From the NCBI RefSeq assembly GCF_000091305.1, contig NC_013929.1:9238001-9302000 (forward strand): a stretch of DNA of 64,000 bases, read 5' to 3'. This document shows, piece by piece, positions 56,183 through 64,000 of this stretch. The DNA comes from Streptomyces scabiei 87.22. Lineage in GTDB: Bacteria; Actinomycetota; Actinomycetes; Streptomycetales; Streptomycetaceae. Position 1 is the first letter of the stretch, and each line of letters starts with the position of its first letter. The position numbers and the translations under genes were made by a program. The notes beneath the pieces were generated by a model, which was given only the letters and a program-made list of their open reading frames with translations, searched no databases and was not told the DNA's origin.

Positions 56183-58198
56183 ATGAGCCGTTACCCGCAC
56201 CTGCTGAGCCCGCTCGACCTGGGCTTCACCACGCTCCCCAACCGGGTCCTCATGGGCTCCATGCACGTGGGACTGGAGGAGGCCGAACGCGGATTCGAGC
56301 GCATGGCCGAGTTCTACGCGGCCCGGGCCCGCGGGGGAGTGGGGCTCATCGTCACCGGCGGGTTCGCGCCCAACGAGGCCGGCCGGCCTCTCGAGGGCGG
56401 CGCCAAGCTCACCACCGACGCCGAGGCGGACGAGCACCGCCTGATCACCGACGCCGTCCACCGCGAAGGCGGCCGGATCGCGCTGCAGATCCTGCACTTC
56501 GGGCGGTACGCCTACCACCGCGACCTGGTCGCCCCGAGCGCCCTGCAGGCCCCGATCAGCCCGTTCGTCCCGCACGCGCTCACCGACGCCGAGGTCGAGC
56601 AGACGATCGACGACTACGCGAACGCGGCCCGCCTCGCCCGCAGCGCCGGGTACGACGGCGTCGAGATCATGGGCTCCGAGGGCTATCTGATCAACGAGTT
56701 CATCGCCGCCGGGACCAATCACCGCGACGACCGCTGGGGCGGCTCCCACGAGAACCGGATGCGCTTCCCCGTGGAGATCGTGCGCCGGGTGCGCGAGGCG
56801 GTCGGCGAGGACTTCATCGTCGTCTACCGGCTGTCGATGCTGGACCTCGTGCCCGGCGGCTCCAGCCTCGAGGAGGTGGTCACGCTGGCGAAGGCCGTCG
56901 AGGCGGCCGGGGCGACCATCATCAACACGGGCATCGGCTGGCACGAGGCCCGCATCCCCACCATCGCCACCTCGGTGCCGCGGGGCGCGTACACCTGGGT
57001 GACCAGGAAGCTGATGGGCGAGGTCTCCGTCCCGCTCGTCACCACCAACCGCATCAACACCCCCGAGCTGGCGGAGGAGTTGCTCGCGGACGGGCACGCC
57101 GACATGGTGTCCATGGCCCGCCCGATGCTCGCCGACCCCGACTTCGTCAACAAGGCCCGCGAGGGCCGCTCCGAGGCCATCAACACCTGCATCGGCTGCA
57201 ACCAGGCCTGCCTCGACCACACCTTCGGCGGGAAGATCACCTCCTGCCTGGTCAACCCGCGCGCCTGCCACGAGACGGAGCTGGTGCTCTCCCCGACCCG
57301 GCTGCGCAAGCGGGTCGCCGTCGTCGGGGCGGGCCCGGCCGGCCTCGCCTGCGCCGTGAGCGCTGCCGAACGCGGCCACGACGTCACGCTGTTCGACGCC
57401 GCGAGCGAGATCGGCGGCCAGCTCAACGTGGCCCGCAAGGTCCCCGGCAAGCAGGAGTTCGACGAGACCCTGCGCTACTTCCGCCACCAGCTCGACGCCC
57501 ACGGCGTCGACGTACGCCTGGGCACCCGCGTCGCCGCCGACGACCTCACGGCCTACGACGAGGTCGTCGTCGCCACCGGGGTCACCCCCCGCACGCCCGA
57601 ACTGCCCGGCGTCGACCACCCCAAGGTCGTCGGCTACCTCGACGTCCTGCGCGACGGCGCCGCCGTCGGTGACCGGGTGGCGATCCTCGGCGCGGGCGGA
57701 ATCGGCTTCGACGTCGCCGAGTACCTGACCGACGGCGGCGAGAAGACGAGCGAGGACCCGGCCGCGTACTTCCGGCAGTGGGGCGTCGACATGGACTACC
57801 GGGCCCCCGGCGGCCTCGTCGCCCCCGAGCGGCCCGCCCCGCCGCGCTCGGTGCACCTCCTCCAGCGCAAGACCTCCAAGGTCGGCGCCGGACTCGGCAA
57901 GACCACCGGCTGGATCCACCGCACCGAGCTGAAGCACCGAGGCGTCACCATGGTCCCCGGCGTCCGGTACGACCTGATCGACGACGCCGGCCTGCACGTC
58001 ACCGTCGACGGCGTCCCCCAGGTGCTGGAGGTCGACACGGTCGTCCTGTGCACCGGTCAGGACCCGTGCCGCGACCTGTACGACGACCTGGTGGCGGCCG
58101 GGCGCTCCGCGCACCTCGTCGGCGGTGCCGACGTGGCGGCCGAACTGGACGCCAAGCGGGCGATCCTCCAGGGGACCGAGGTCGCGGCGGCGCTGTAG
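56183..58198 (+). CDS. NADH:flavin oxidoreductase / 2,4-dienoyl-CoA reductase family protein
   Basis: 671 residues in the FadH layout. An N-terminal FMN barrel of Old Yellow Enzyme type comes first (LPNRVLMGSMHVGL, ALQILHFGRYAYH, GYDGVEIMGSEGYLINEF, MVSMARPMLADPDFVNK). Next is the 4Fe-4S cysteine cluster CIGCNQAC...CLVNPRAC, then a C-terminal FAD/NAD(P) part with VAVVGAGPAGLACAVSAAERG and VAILGAGGIGFDVAEYL. It reduces enoyl-type double bonds with NADPH, for example in unsaturated fatty-acid breakdown. ATG 56183 has GGAGG 8 bp upstream. Two palindromes lie in its promoter, and a PadR gene follows its terminator. Confidence 0.93.
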   Translation: MSRYPHLLSPLDLGFTTLPNRVLMGSMHVGLEEAERGFERMAEFYAARARGGVGLIVTGGFAPNEAGRPLEGGAKLTTDAEADEHRLITDAVHREGGRIALQILHFGRYAYHRDLVAPSALQAPISPFVPHALTDAEVEQTIDDYANAARLARSAGYDGVEIMGSEGYLINEFIAAGTNHRDDRWGGSHENRMRFPVEIVRRVREAVGEDFIVVYRLSMLDLVPGGSSLEEVVTLAKAVEAAGATIINTGIGWHEARIPTIATSVPRGAYTWVTRKLMGEVSVPLVTTNRINTPELAEELLADGHADMVSMARPMLADPDFVNKAREGRSEAINTCIGCNQACLDHTFGGKITSCLVNPRACHETELVLSPTRLRKRVAVVGAGPAGLACAVSAAERGHDVTLFDAASEIGGQLNVARKVPGKQEFDETLRYFRHQLDAHGVDVRLGTRVAADDLTAYDEVVVATGVTPRTPELPGVDHPKVVGYLDVLRDGAAVGDRVAILGAGGIGFDVAEYLTDGGEKTSEDPAAYFRQWGVDMDYRAPGGLVAPERPAPPRSVHLLQRKTSKVGAGLGKTTGWIHRTELKHRGVTMVPGVRYDLIDDAGLHVTVDGVPQVLEVDTVVLCTGQDPCRDLYDDLVAAGRSAHLVGGADVAAELDAKRAILQGTEVAAAL

Positions 58199-58204
58199 CC
58201 CCCT

Positions 58205-58239
58205 GCCCGGGGTGCGCGGGAGTGTCGTGCACCCCGGGC
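58205..58239 (+). terminator. Hairpin terminator after the oxidoreductase gene
   Basis: GCCCGGGGTGC (58205-58215) pairs exactly with GCACCCCGGGC (58229-58239) around 13 bases, 7 bp past the stop and 6 bp before the padR -10 element. Confidence 0.75.
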
Positions 58240-58244
58240 CTTCC

Positions 58245-58259
58245 TAGGATGAGCCCATG
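58245..58259 (+). promoter_or_regulatory. Putative leaderless promoter of padR
   Basis: TAGGAT (58245-58250), a consensus-like Streptomyces -10, is followed by six bases and the ATG at 58257. No ribosome site is present. The -35 region would lie inside the terminator hairpin just upstream. Confidence 0.6.
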
Positions 58260-58835
58260 TCACTCCCGCACGCGATCCTCACCGCCCTGCTCGAGAAGCC
58301 GTCGTCGGGCCTTGAGCTGACCCGGCGGTTCGACCGGTCGATCGGCTACTTCTGGTCGGCGACGCACCAGCAGATCTACCGTGAGCTGGGACGGCTGGAG
58401 GGCGAGGGCCACATCCGGGCCCTGCCCTCCGAACGGCCCGCACGAGGGCAGAAGAAGAGCTACGAGGTCCTGGCGGCGGGCCGCGCGGAACTGGCCCGCT
58501 GGACCGCCGCGCCCCAGGACCCCAAGCCCTGGCGTGACGCGCTCTTCGTCCGGCTGCGCGCGGCGGCTGTGGTCGGCACGGCCGGCCTCCAGGACGATCT
58601 GCGGCGCCATCTCGCGCTGCATCAGCGGCAGTTGGCGGAGTACGAGGAGATCGAGAAGCGGGACTTCGGGCCCGGCCGGGACACCACCCAGGACCGGCTG
58701 CAGCATCTGATCCTGCGGGCGGGCATCGACCTGCAGACCTTCTGGACCCAGTGGCTGAGCGACGCGCTGGAGGAGTTCGAGACCTTGCCGGAAGCCGTCG
58801 CTGACGGCGACGGAGACGGCGCGGGGCGCGTGTAG
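58257..58835 (+). CDS. PadR family transcriptional regulator
   Basis: 192 residues: PadR winged helix (HAILTALLEKPSSGLELTRRFDRSIGYFWSATHQQIYRELGRLEGEG, with the usual basic wing RGQKKSYEVLAAGRAEL), then a C-terminal helical dimerisation domain (VirR-like) and an acidic tail. PadR repressors usually control an adjacent detoxification or phenolic-acid gene. The only near candidate is the upstream oxidoreductase, whose promoter palindromes are possible targets. Apparently leaderless. Confidence 0.9.
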   Translation: MSLPHAILTALLEKPSSGLELTRRFDRSIGYFWSATHQQIYRELGRLEGEGHIRALPSERPARGQKKSYEVLAAGRAELARWTAAPQDPKPWRDALFVRLRAAAVVGTAGLQDDLRRHLALHQRQLAEYEEIEKRDFGPGRDTTQDRLQHLILRAGIDLQTFWTQWLSDALEEFETLPEAVADGDGDGAGRV

Positions 58836-59005
58836 GAGCGTGTCCCGGTAATCAACGCCGGGCCTGTCATGGGGCGACGCTCTGCTCGCCGAAACCTGAT
58901 GTCGTATTACCGCCAGTGTTGGCGTCTCGCTCGCGAGAGGGTCAGTGAGGTTCGTGTTCCCGATCGCGGACCTGTCCGTCCGACACTCCGCGAAAGGCAC
59001 CGCGC

Positions 59006-59632
59006 ATGCATGTCGTCCCCGGGCTCAAGGTCCTGTACTTCGGAACGCCCGTGGTGCTGATCAGCTCACTCAACGAGGACGGCACAGCGAACCTTGCGCC
59101 GATGTCCTCAGCGTGGTGGCTGGACCAGTCCTGCATGCTCGGTCTCGGCGACGACGCCCAGACCGCTGCGAACCTGCTGCGGGAAGGTGAATGCGTGCTC
59201 AATCTGCCCTCGTCGGCGATGGTCGATGCCGTCGACCGGATCGCGCTCACCACCGGAAAGTCAGCCATGCCCGACTACAAGGAGAAGCAGGGCTACCGAT
59301 ACGAGCCGGACAAGTTCTCGACCGCGTGGCTGACGGAGCAGGCATCGGACCTGGTCCGGGCCCCCCGGGTTGCGGAATGCCCGGTCCAGCTGGAATGCAG
59401 GCTCGTCGCGGCTCATCCCTTCGGCGGCCCCGACGGGCATGCCACCGCCTTCGAGGTCGAGATCCTTCGCGCCCATGTCGAGCAGACCTTGGTCATCCCG
59501 GGAACGCGCTACGTGGACCCGCTCGGCTGGGACCCGTTGATCATGAAGTTCTGCGAGTTCTTCGGCGGGGGACGCAACGTTCACCCGTCGAGACTTGCGG
59601 AGGGCTGGAACATGCCGCACCGGCTCCGGTAG
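59006..59632 (+). CDS. Flavin reductase-like FMN-binding domain protein
   Basis: 208 residues of the flavin-reductase-like split-barrel family: LYFGTPVVLISSLNEDGTANLAPMSSAWWLDQSCMLGL, NLLREGECVLNLPS, and an extended C-terminus ending in HPSRLAEGWNMPHRLR. It should bind FMN and may reduce it or use it on a small substrate. Third-position GC seems lower than in neighbouring genes (for example CTGATCAGCTCACTC), which hints at later acquisition. It lies 170 bp after padR in the same direction with no clear operon link, and the 173 bp after it hold nothing I recognise. Confidence 0.8.
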   Translation: MHVVPGLKVLYFGTPVVLISSLNEDGTANLAPMSSAWWLDQSCMLGLGDDAQTAANLLREGECVLNLPSSAMVDAVDRIALTTGKSAMPDYKEKQGYRYEPDKFSTAWLTEQASDLVRAPRVAECPVQLECRLVAAHPFGGPDGHATAFEVEILRAHVEQTLVIPGTRYVDPLGWDPLIMKFCEFFGGGRNVHPSRLAEGWNMPHRLR

Positions 59633-59805
59633 GCGACCGCCTGAACATGCATCCGGCGCCCTCGCCCACGTCTCGTGACCGTTCATGCGGGAGTGATCAC
59701 GGTATGCGTGGGGGGAATGGGCTGTTCGAGGTCGCGCCGGCCGGGAAGAAGCGGCCGCAAGGCCCTGCCGCTTGCTCGTTACCGACCCACGCGTCTGGCC
59801 GGCGG

Positions 59806-60357
59806 TCAGAGGCGGTGTGGCTTGGCCCGGCGGCGCAGGTACCAGACGGTGGCGCCCGTGCCCAGGGCCACCAGCGCGCCGCCGCCGACGAGGGTGACGG
59901 TGCCGTACTCGCGGGTCGCGCCGCCCAGGCCGCCCATGACGCCCCGTGCGGGCGACGCCGGGGCGGAGACGGCGGGGGTGGAGATGGCGGGGGTGGCGGC
60001 GGTGACGATGACGGACTGGGTTCCCGCCGTGGTCCCGTCCTTGCACACCGCGATCACGGTGTAGGTGCCCGGGCCCACGTTCGCCCAGGATGCGGCCTGA
60101 TCGGTGCTCGTGCCGGTGAGGGTCGCCTGGCGCCCCTGGGAGAAGTTCGCCTGCCCGCTGGAGAGCAGCGAGGCGGTACCGAAGGTGCCGTTGGTGCTGT
60201 TCGGGCAGTCGTCGGTGGTGACGGTGACCGACGATCCGGTGGTGCTCACCGAGATGCCGGTCGGGGCGGCGGCGGCCGCCGGTGTGGCCAGGGCGATCGG
60301 CAGCACCGCGGCGGCCGCGGCCGGGCCGAAGCGGAGGAGTAGCTGAGACGTACGCAT
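59806..60357 (-). CDS. Secreted, C-terminally membrane-anchored protein
   Basis: 183 residues: Sec signal (about 1-31, LLLRFGPAAAAAVLPIALATPAAAAA). A Ser/Thr-rich beta domain of ~85 residues follows, with two cysteines (TTDDCPNS and VIAVCKDG) that could form a disulfide. Then come a Pro/Ala linker, a membrane helix (YGTVTLVGGGALVALGTGATVWYL) and the tail RRRAKPHRL. No LPXTG-type sortase motif precedes the helix. Function unknown; it probably faces the cell surface. GGAGGG stands before the ATG. Confidence 0.75.
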   Translation of the reverse strand: MRTSQLLLRFGPAAAAAVLPIALATPAAAAAPTGISVSTTGSSVTVTTDDCPNSTNGTFGTASLLSSGQANFSQGRQATLTGTSTDQAASWANVGPGTYTVIAVCKDGTTAGTQSVIVTAATPAISTPAVSAPASPARGVMGGLGGATREYGTVTLVGGGALVALGTGATVWYLRRRAKPHRL

Positions 60358-60493
60358 GGTCTGCCCTCCAGCGGCACGGTGACGGCACGTCCCTTGCGCC
60401 GCCGAGGATCGGGAGACCCGTGCTGCCTCAGGGTGAGCCAACGCGCCGCCCGCCCGGTCCGCACCCGGACGGCCCCCGGGCAGGTGACGCGTT

Positions 60494-60529
60494 CCGCCGG
60501 GCGGGGGACCCGGCGCGCCCGCCCGGCGG
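60494..60529 (-). terminator. Hairpin terminator after the fibronectin lipoprotein gene
   Basis: CCGCCGGGCGGG (60494-60505) and CCCGCCCGGCGG (60518-60529) are exact complements with a 12-base loop, 13 bp past the stop on the minus strand. Confidence 0.75.
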
Positions 60530-60542
60530 CGGTGGGCCCGGC

Positions 60543-61502
60543 TCAGCCGCCGGTGGTCACCGTCCGCTCGGGTGAGAAGCCGCCCCAGGTCCCGTCCGGG
60601 AGTTTCGCGCGGATCCGCACCCGGTACGACACTCCGGACTCCCGGCCCGCGTAGAAACTGTGGGCGGCCCGGCCCCGGGGCGGGGTCCCGCCCCAGACGA
60701 GTGTGGTCGCCGGGCGTCCGTCGAGCTGGATCTCGTACTCCGTGATCACCCCGTCGACGCGCGGCGGCCGCCACGACAGCTCGATGGAGTACGCCCCGTC
60801 GGCCCGGCGGGTGCCCGCGCGGAACCCGGTGGGGGCGGTGCCCCGCCCGTCGTCCGCCCCCGGCGCGGTGCCGAGCCGCACCGTCCGGCTCACGGGAGAG
60901 AGGTTGTCCGCCGCGTCCCGCGCCCGCACGGTGAAGGAGTACCGGGTGCCGGGCCGCAGGCCCGTGACCACGGCCGCCGTCTGCTGCCCGCCCACGCTGT
61001 GGATCCGCGAACCGCCCTGGAGGATGTCGTACGACACCACGGCACGGTCGTCCGTCGACGGCCCCCAGGACAGCTGGACCGCCCTGCTCCCGACCGTCCT
61101 GCCGTCGAGGCGCTGCGGACGGGTGGGGGAGCGCCGGTCTGCCGTCCCGGCGGCGGGCGTCGTGGCCCGGACCTCCGCACTGGGCGGGCCCAGGTTCCCG
61201 GCGGCGTCGCGGGCCCGGACCGTGAACACGTAACCGGTGGAGGGCCGCAGCCGGGTGATGTCGGCCATGTGCGCGCCGCCCGGCACGTCCTTCACCTCGG
61301 TGCGGTCCCGGTAGACCACGTACCCGGCGATGCGCGCGTCGCCGGGCGCCCGGTTCCACATGACGTGCACGCTGGTGGCACTGCCCGCCTCGGCGGTGAC
61401 GCCGGGCGGAGCCGGCGGCGGGCGCAGACCGGGGGCCTCCTCGATCGCGCAGCCCGACACGAGGAGCAGCGCGCCGGAGAGCAGTGAGCCGGAGCGTCGC
61501 AC
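60543..61502 (-). CDS. Lipoprotein with three fibronectin type III domains
   Basis: 319 residues. The signal ends in a lipobox LLLVSGC (C18), so the protein is lipid-anchored outside the membrane. Three FnIII domains follow at roughly 35-118, 127-212 and 222-315, each with the Trp/Tyr core pattern (SVHVMWNRAPGD...GYVFTVRARDAAGN; VQLSWGPSTDD...RYSFTVRARDAADN; IELSWRPPRVDG...SYRVRIRAKLPDG). FnIII modules in Streptomyces usually sit on polymer hydrolases; here no catalytic domain is attached, so it may be a binding or spacer protein. GTG start with GGGGGCAGGA upstream. Confidence 0.88.
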   Translation of the reverse strand: MRRSGSLLSGALLLVSGCAIEEAPGLRPPPAPPGVTAEAGSATSVHVMWNRAPGDARIAGYVVYRDRTEVKDVPGGAHMADITRLRPSTGYVFTVRARDAAGNLGPPSAEVRATTPAAGTADRRSPTRPQRLDGRTVGSRAVQLSWGPSTDDRAVVSYDILQGGSRIHSVGGQQTAAVVTGLRPGTRYSFTVRARDAADNLSPVSRTVRLGTAPGADDGRGTAPTGFRAGTRRADGAYSIELSWRPPRVDGVITEYEIQLDGRPATTLVWGGTPPRGRAAHSFYAGRESGVSYRVRIRAKLPDGTWGGFSPERTVTTGG

Positions 61503-61931
61503 GATCCTGCCCCCTCGGTCGTCGAGCCGCGACGGGATTGGTCTGTACCTGACTCATGTATGGCATGACTGGCGCGGCCACATCAAGAGGTGGGTGCGGA
61601 GCGGGTCGACCGTCGCCCGTGTCCAGCTCGGCCGACTGTGGCCGCGGTGCGGGCACGGCGGACGGATACGTATGCTGGTGACCTGGCACGGCGTGAACTC
61701 GCCTGATTTCCAGGCATGTTCGCGTCGCACGGCGCGGGCCGCTGTCGTCGCCGATCCCGCGCCGACGAGAGCGGCCGAGCGGCCGGGACCGAATCGGGGC
61801 CCTGGCCCTCGGCCGCGCACCCCTGCACGGCGCGCCGTGATCCGTCCGGCCCCCTCCCGGTGGCCGACCTCTCCGCCCCCCACCACCTTTGGGTGAGTGT
61901 CCGTCATGTCCCCCAGGAGAGGGTCCTCATC
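61503..61931. other. Divergent intergenic region between the FnIII lipoprotein and chitosanase genes
   Basis: 429 bp. AT-richer patches near 61550-61570 (CATGTATGGCATGAC) and 61670 (GGATACGTATGC) may be promoter parts. GGAGAG precedes the chitosanase start. I found no convincing operator, small ORF or RNA gene. Confidence 0.5.
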
Positions 61932-62660
61932 GTGCGTCTCCGCTCGTTGACGCTGGCCGCCGTCGGCGCCGTACTGCTGGCTCCCGTCGGCCTGCCCGCC
62001 CTGGCCCACCCGCAGCGTCCCGTGCACCGGGAGGGCGAGGTGACCGCCGCCCGGCTGCTGGCCAAGGCGCGTGGCTGCGTCCGGGTGTCCGAGGGGCTCT
62101 ACAGCAGTGACGCGGGCACCCCGGCCGCCATCCCGGTGTGCGGTGTCGACGGCGCGGTGTTCTGGAAGGCCGACATGGACATCGACTGCGACGGCCGGCC
62201 GAGCCCGCACTGCAACAGCGACACCGACCCGTGGTTCCAGCCCACCACGTCGTTCCTCCAGTCCGACGGCCGGTACCTGCGCTCCGAGAGCCTGCCCTTC
62301 GTGGTCGTTCCGGTCGCGAGCCGGATCTGGGACCACCGGGTCCACGGCATCAGGGGCGGTTCGGTCGCCGCCGTCGTGTACAAGGACCGCGTCCAGTACG
62401 CCGTCGTCGGCGACACCGGGCCCCGGAACATCATCGGCGAGGCCTCGTACGCCACGGCGAAGGCGCTCGGCATCCGGCCCGACCCGCGCACCGGCGGCAC
62501 CGCGTCCGGCGTCACCTACATCCTCTTCGAGGACTCCAGGGTCACCCCGATCGAGGACCACGACGCGGCGGTCCGCCTGGGGGAGAAGCTGGCGCGGGCG
62601 TGGGTCGGAGAACCGGCACTGCGCAGGGGGCCGGCGATGCGGGGCGGGGCCGCGAACTGA
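61932..62660 (+). CDS. Secreted GH75 chitosanase
   Basis: 242 residues. A Sec signal (about 1-26, LTLAAVGAVLLAPVGLPALAHP) precedes a GH75 domain: GAVFWKADMDIDCDGRPSPHC with the catalytic aspartate region (81-88), TDPWFQPTTSF, VVPVASRIWDH and VVYKDRVQYAVVGDTGPRNIIGEAS carrying the catalytic glutamate. It cuts chitosan outside the cell. The GTG at 61932 is chosen since the signal peptide begins there and GGAGAGGG lies upstream; the long frame before it lacks family features. It ends at a very strong terminator. Confidence 0.88.
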   Translation: MRLRSLTLAAVGAVLLAPVGLPALAHPQRPVHREGEVTAARLLAKARGCVRVSEGLYSSDAGTPAAIPVCGVDGAVFWKADMDIDCDGRPSPHCNSDTDPWFQPTTSFLQSDGRYLRSESLPFVVVPVASRIWDHRVHGIRGGSVAAVVYKDRVQYAVVGDTGPRNIIGEASYATAKALGIRPDPRTGGTASGVTYILFEDSRVTPIEDHDAAVRLGEKLARAWVGEPALRRGPAMRGGAAN

Positions 62661-62686
62661 CCGGCACGGTCCGAGGCCGGACCGGT

Positions 62687-62730
62687 ACGGTCCGGGGCCC
62701 GCCACCGAGCGGTGGCGGGCCCCGGACCGT
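62687..62730. terminator. Bidirectional terminator between chitosanase and dhaM
   Basis: Two perfectly complementary 21-base arms (62687-62707 and 62710-62730) separated by AG, in the 90-bp gap between convergent genes. It is the longest uninterrupted hairpin I found in the window. Confidence 0.88.
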
Positions 62731-62750
62731 GCGCCGGATTCCCCGGAGGT

Positions 62751-63161
62751 TCACTGCTTGCGGTACGTGTACGCCTCCGAGGCCGCGGCCGCCACCGCCG
62801 CGAGGTCCGCGCCCGTCGAGGCCGTCACGACCGCGGCGACCGCGCCCTCCACGAACGGGGCGTCGACCAGCAGGGTGTCCGCGGGAAGTTCGTCGCCCTC
62901 GGCGAGCAGGGCCTTCACGGTGAGCACCGCGCTCCCGAGATCGACGAGGACCGCGACCCCCGCGCCCCGGTCGACGGAGGCGGCCGCCTCCGAGATGCGC
63001 TCGGCGCTGGTCCCCAGGCCGCCGTCCCCGGTGCCGCCGGCCGGTGCGACCGGCACGTCGGCACCCGCGCCGGCCAGCCCCCGCGCCAGCTCGGCGACCG
63101 AGGCGGCGACGGCGGCGCTGTGCGACACCAGCACGATGCCGACCTGCCCGGCGTCAGACAT
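62751..63161 (-). CDS. dhaM: Dihydroxyacetone kinase phosphotransfer subunit DhaM
   Basis: 136 residues of the EIIA-mannose fold. The phospho-accepting histidine is H14 in GIVLVSHSAAVAA, and VAVLVDLGSAVLTVKALL is typical. It carries phosphate from the PTS (EI and HPr) to the ADP bound on DhaL. It lacks the HPr and EI domains found on E. coli DhaM, so the general PTS proteins encoded elsewhere must supply it. Its start overlaps the dhaL end by 8 bp. Confidence 0.93.
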   Translation of the reverse strand: MSDAGQVGIVLVSHSAAVAASVAELARGLAGAGADVPVAPAGGTGDGGLGTSAERISEAAASVDRGAGVAVLVDLGSAVLTVKALLAEGDELPADTLLVDAPFVEGAVAAVVTASTGADLAAVAAAASEAYTYRKQ

Positions 63162-63771
63162 CGGTGGCCTCCGGGGTCCCGGCCGTGGCGGCGAGCGCGG
63201 CGATCAGCAGCGCGGCGGACGTGGCACCGGGGTCCTGATGGCCGATGCTCCGCTCACCCAGATAGCTGGCCCGGCCCTTGCGGGCCTGCAACGGCGTGGT
63301 CGCCGCCGCCCCCGCCTCGGCGGCGGCCCGTGCCGCGCCGAACGACTCGGCGAGCGCGTCGACCGCCGGGACCAGCGCGTCCACCATGGTCTTGTCGCCG
63401 GGCGCGGCCCCGCCCAGCGCCCGCACCGCGTCGACCCCGGCCCGCAGCGCGTCCGCCAGCTGGGCCTCGCTCACCTCACCCGCCTCGCCGAGTGCCTTGC
63501 CGGTGCGGCGCAGCAGGGTGCCGTACAGCGGGCCGGAGGCACCGCCGACGGTCGAGATCAGCTGCCGTCCGGCCAGCACGAGGACGGCGCCCGGTGTGTC
63601 GGGCGCGTCCTTCTCCAGGACGGCCACCACGGCGGTGAACCCGCGGCGCAGGTTGCTGCCGTGGTCGGCGTCCCCGATCGGCGAGTCGAGCGCCGTGAGC
63701 CGATCGGCCTCACGGTCCACCGAGGCCGCGGTGGCCGTCATCCAACGACGGAAGAAATCGGCGTCGAGCAC
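63154..63771 (-). CDS. dhaL: Dihydroxyacetone kinase ADP-binding subunit DhaL
   Basis: 205 residues, all helical. The ADP/magnesium motif is LDSPIGDADHGSNLRRGF (~29-45), followed by STVGGASGPLYGTLLRRTG and the C-terminal KGRASYLGERSIGHQDPGATS, all standard DhaL signatures. Its tightly bound ADP is phosphorylated by DhaM and passes phosphate to dihydroxyacetone held by DhaK. It lies 84 bp after dhaK and overlaps dhaM. Confidence 0.95.
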   Translation of the reverse strand: MLDADFFRRWMTATAASVDREADRLTALDSPIGDADHGSNLRRGFTAVVAVLEKDAPDTPGAVLVLAGRQLISTVGGASGPLYGTLLRRTGKALGEAGEVSEAQLADALRAGVDAVRALGGAAPGDKTMVDALVPAVDALAESFGAARAAAEAGAAATTPLQARKGRASYLGERSIGHQDPGATSAALLIAALAATAGTPEATDV

Positions 63772-63855
63772 GGAATCTCCTTGCGTGGTACGTGAGTTGA
63801 CTGACGGTGAGGCATGGGGCGGGCCGCCGCCCGGGCCGGGCGGCCTCGCATTCCC

Positions 63856-64000
63856 TCACACGCCCCAGCGCAGCCCCGGTGTCCGCACCGGCGCGTCGTA
63901 CAGCCGCAGCAGCTCCTCGTCGACCTGGCACAGCGTCACCGAGGCGCCGGCCATGTCGAGCGAGGTGACGTAGTTGCCGACGAGGGTGCGGGCCACGGCC
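63856..64000 (-). CDS. dhaK: Dihydroxyacetone kinase substrate-binding subunit DhaK, C-terminal end
   Basis: The last 47 codons are visible on the minus strand, reading VARTLVGNYVTSLDMAGASV and ending LRLYDAPVRTPGLRWGV before TGA at 63856-63858. This matches the DhaK C-terminus, where GNYVTSLDMAG is a family signature. The remainder lies beyond the window edge. DhaK binds dihydroxyacetone covalently through a histidine that is not in this part. The order dhaK-dhaL-dhaM is the usual operon. Confidence 0.92.
   Translation of the reverse strand, partial: AVARTLVGNYVTSLDMAGASVTLCQVDEELLRLYDAPVRTPGLRWGV

Overview
The window looks like part of a Streptomyces chromosome, or that of a very close relative. 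Base composition is very GC-rich with GC-biased third positions. Several genes start with GTG or TTG, and several have a -10-like hexamer placed so that the transcript would begin at the start codon. The gene content is also typical: two-domain GlgE, a second compact Rho, DUF5133, an LAL-type LuxR regulator, and a GAPDH with an N-terminal extension. I see no phage genes, insertion sequences, CRISPR array, tRNA or rRNA. The clusters for storage polysaccharide, plant and chitosan polymers and amino-acid catabolism suggest a chromosome arm with accessory metabolism.

Layout. 0-8 kb: the 3' end of a SpoIIE-type phosphatase, an NAD-dependent DNA ligase, a long GAPDH and a giant ATP-binding LuxR regulator. 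8-11 kb: a GH29 fucosidase, an SseB-domain protein, and a VOC protein followed by a MarR regulator. 11-22 kb: a GlgE-pathway cluster in two divergent arms. One arm is DUF5133-glgE-treS-maltokinase-glgB (minus strand); the other is a degenerate HATPase protein coupled to glgX (plus strand). Together these turn trehalose into maltose, maltose-1-phosphate and branched alpha-glucan, and debranch it. 22-25 kb: a two-domain VOC protein and a DHA2 efflux pump. 25-33 kb: a galactan-use locus in which a lipoprotein, two permeases and a LacI regulator form a fully overlapping minus-strand chain. This chain diverges from a GH42 beta-galactosidase and a secreted GH53 endo-galactanase, with overlapping -35 boxes and one clear LacI-type operator between them.

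33-36 kb: an ATP-grasp protein, a pair of fluoride-channel genes and uppP. 36-42 kb: an asparagine/aspartate/glutamine catabolic run of GntR/FadR regulator, asparagine permease, asparaginase, hairpin repeat, aspartase and glutaminase, mostly translationally coupled. 42-43 kb: a broken membrane mannosyltransferase that looks like a deletion fusion of an MptB-type gene with a GT87-type gene. 43-50 kb: a D,D-carboxypeptidase, a compact Rho, an LtaS-like membrane sulfatase-fold protein, an orphan GH13 enzyme and a methyltransferase. 50-56 kb: a SnoaL-fold protein, an acetylxylan-esterase-like hydrolase, an Rv1733c-like membrane protein, a molybdopterin oxidoreductase with its flavin reductase, a GNAT, and a PrmC-related methyltransferase behind a possible leader ORF.

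56-64 kb: a 2,4-dienoyl-CoA-reductase-type oxidoreductase with an elaborate palindromic promoter, a PadR regulator, a flavin reductase-like protein, a membrane-anchored secreted protein, a fibronectin-III lipoprotein, a GH75 chitosanase, and the PTS-type dihydroxyacetone kinase genes dhaM, dhaL and the end of dhaK.

The most interesting non-coding signals are: a near-identical palindrome shared by the marR promoter and the oxidoreductase promoter 45 kb away; the back-to-back galactan promoters; two copies of a complex hairpin repeat; several leaderless-promoter signatures; and very strong terminators between convergent genes. I found no clearly new multi-gene system. The best candidates for new biology are the GlgX-coupled degenerate ATPase, the second Rho with its palindromic divergent promoter, and the shared MarR-type operator.
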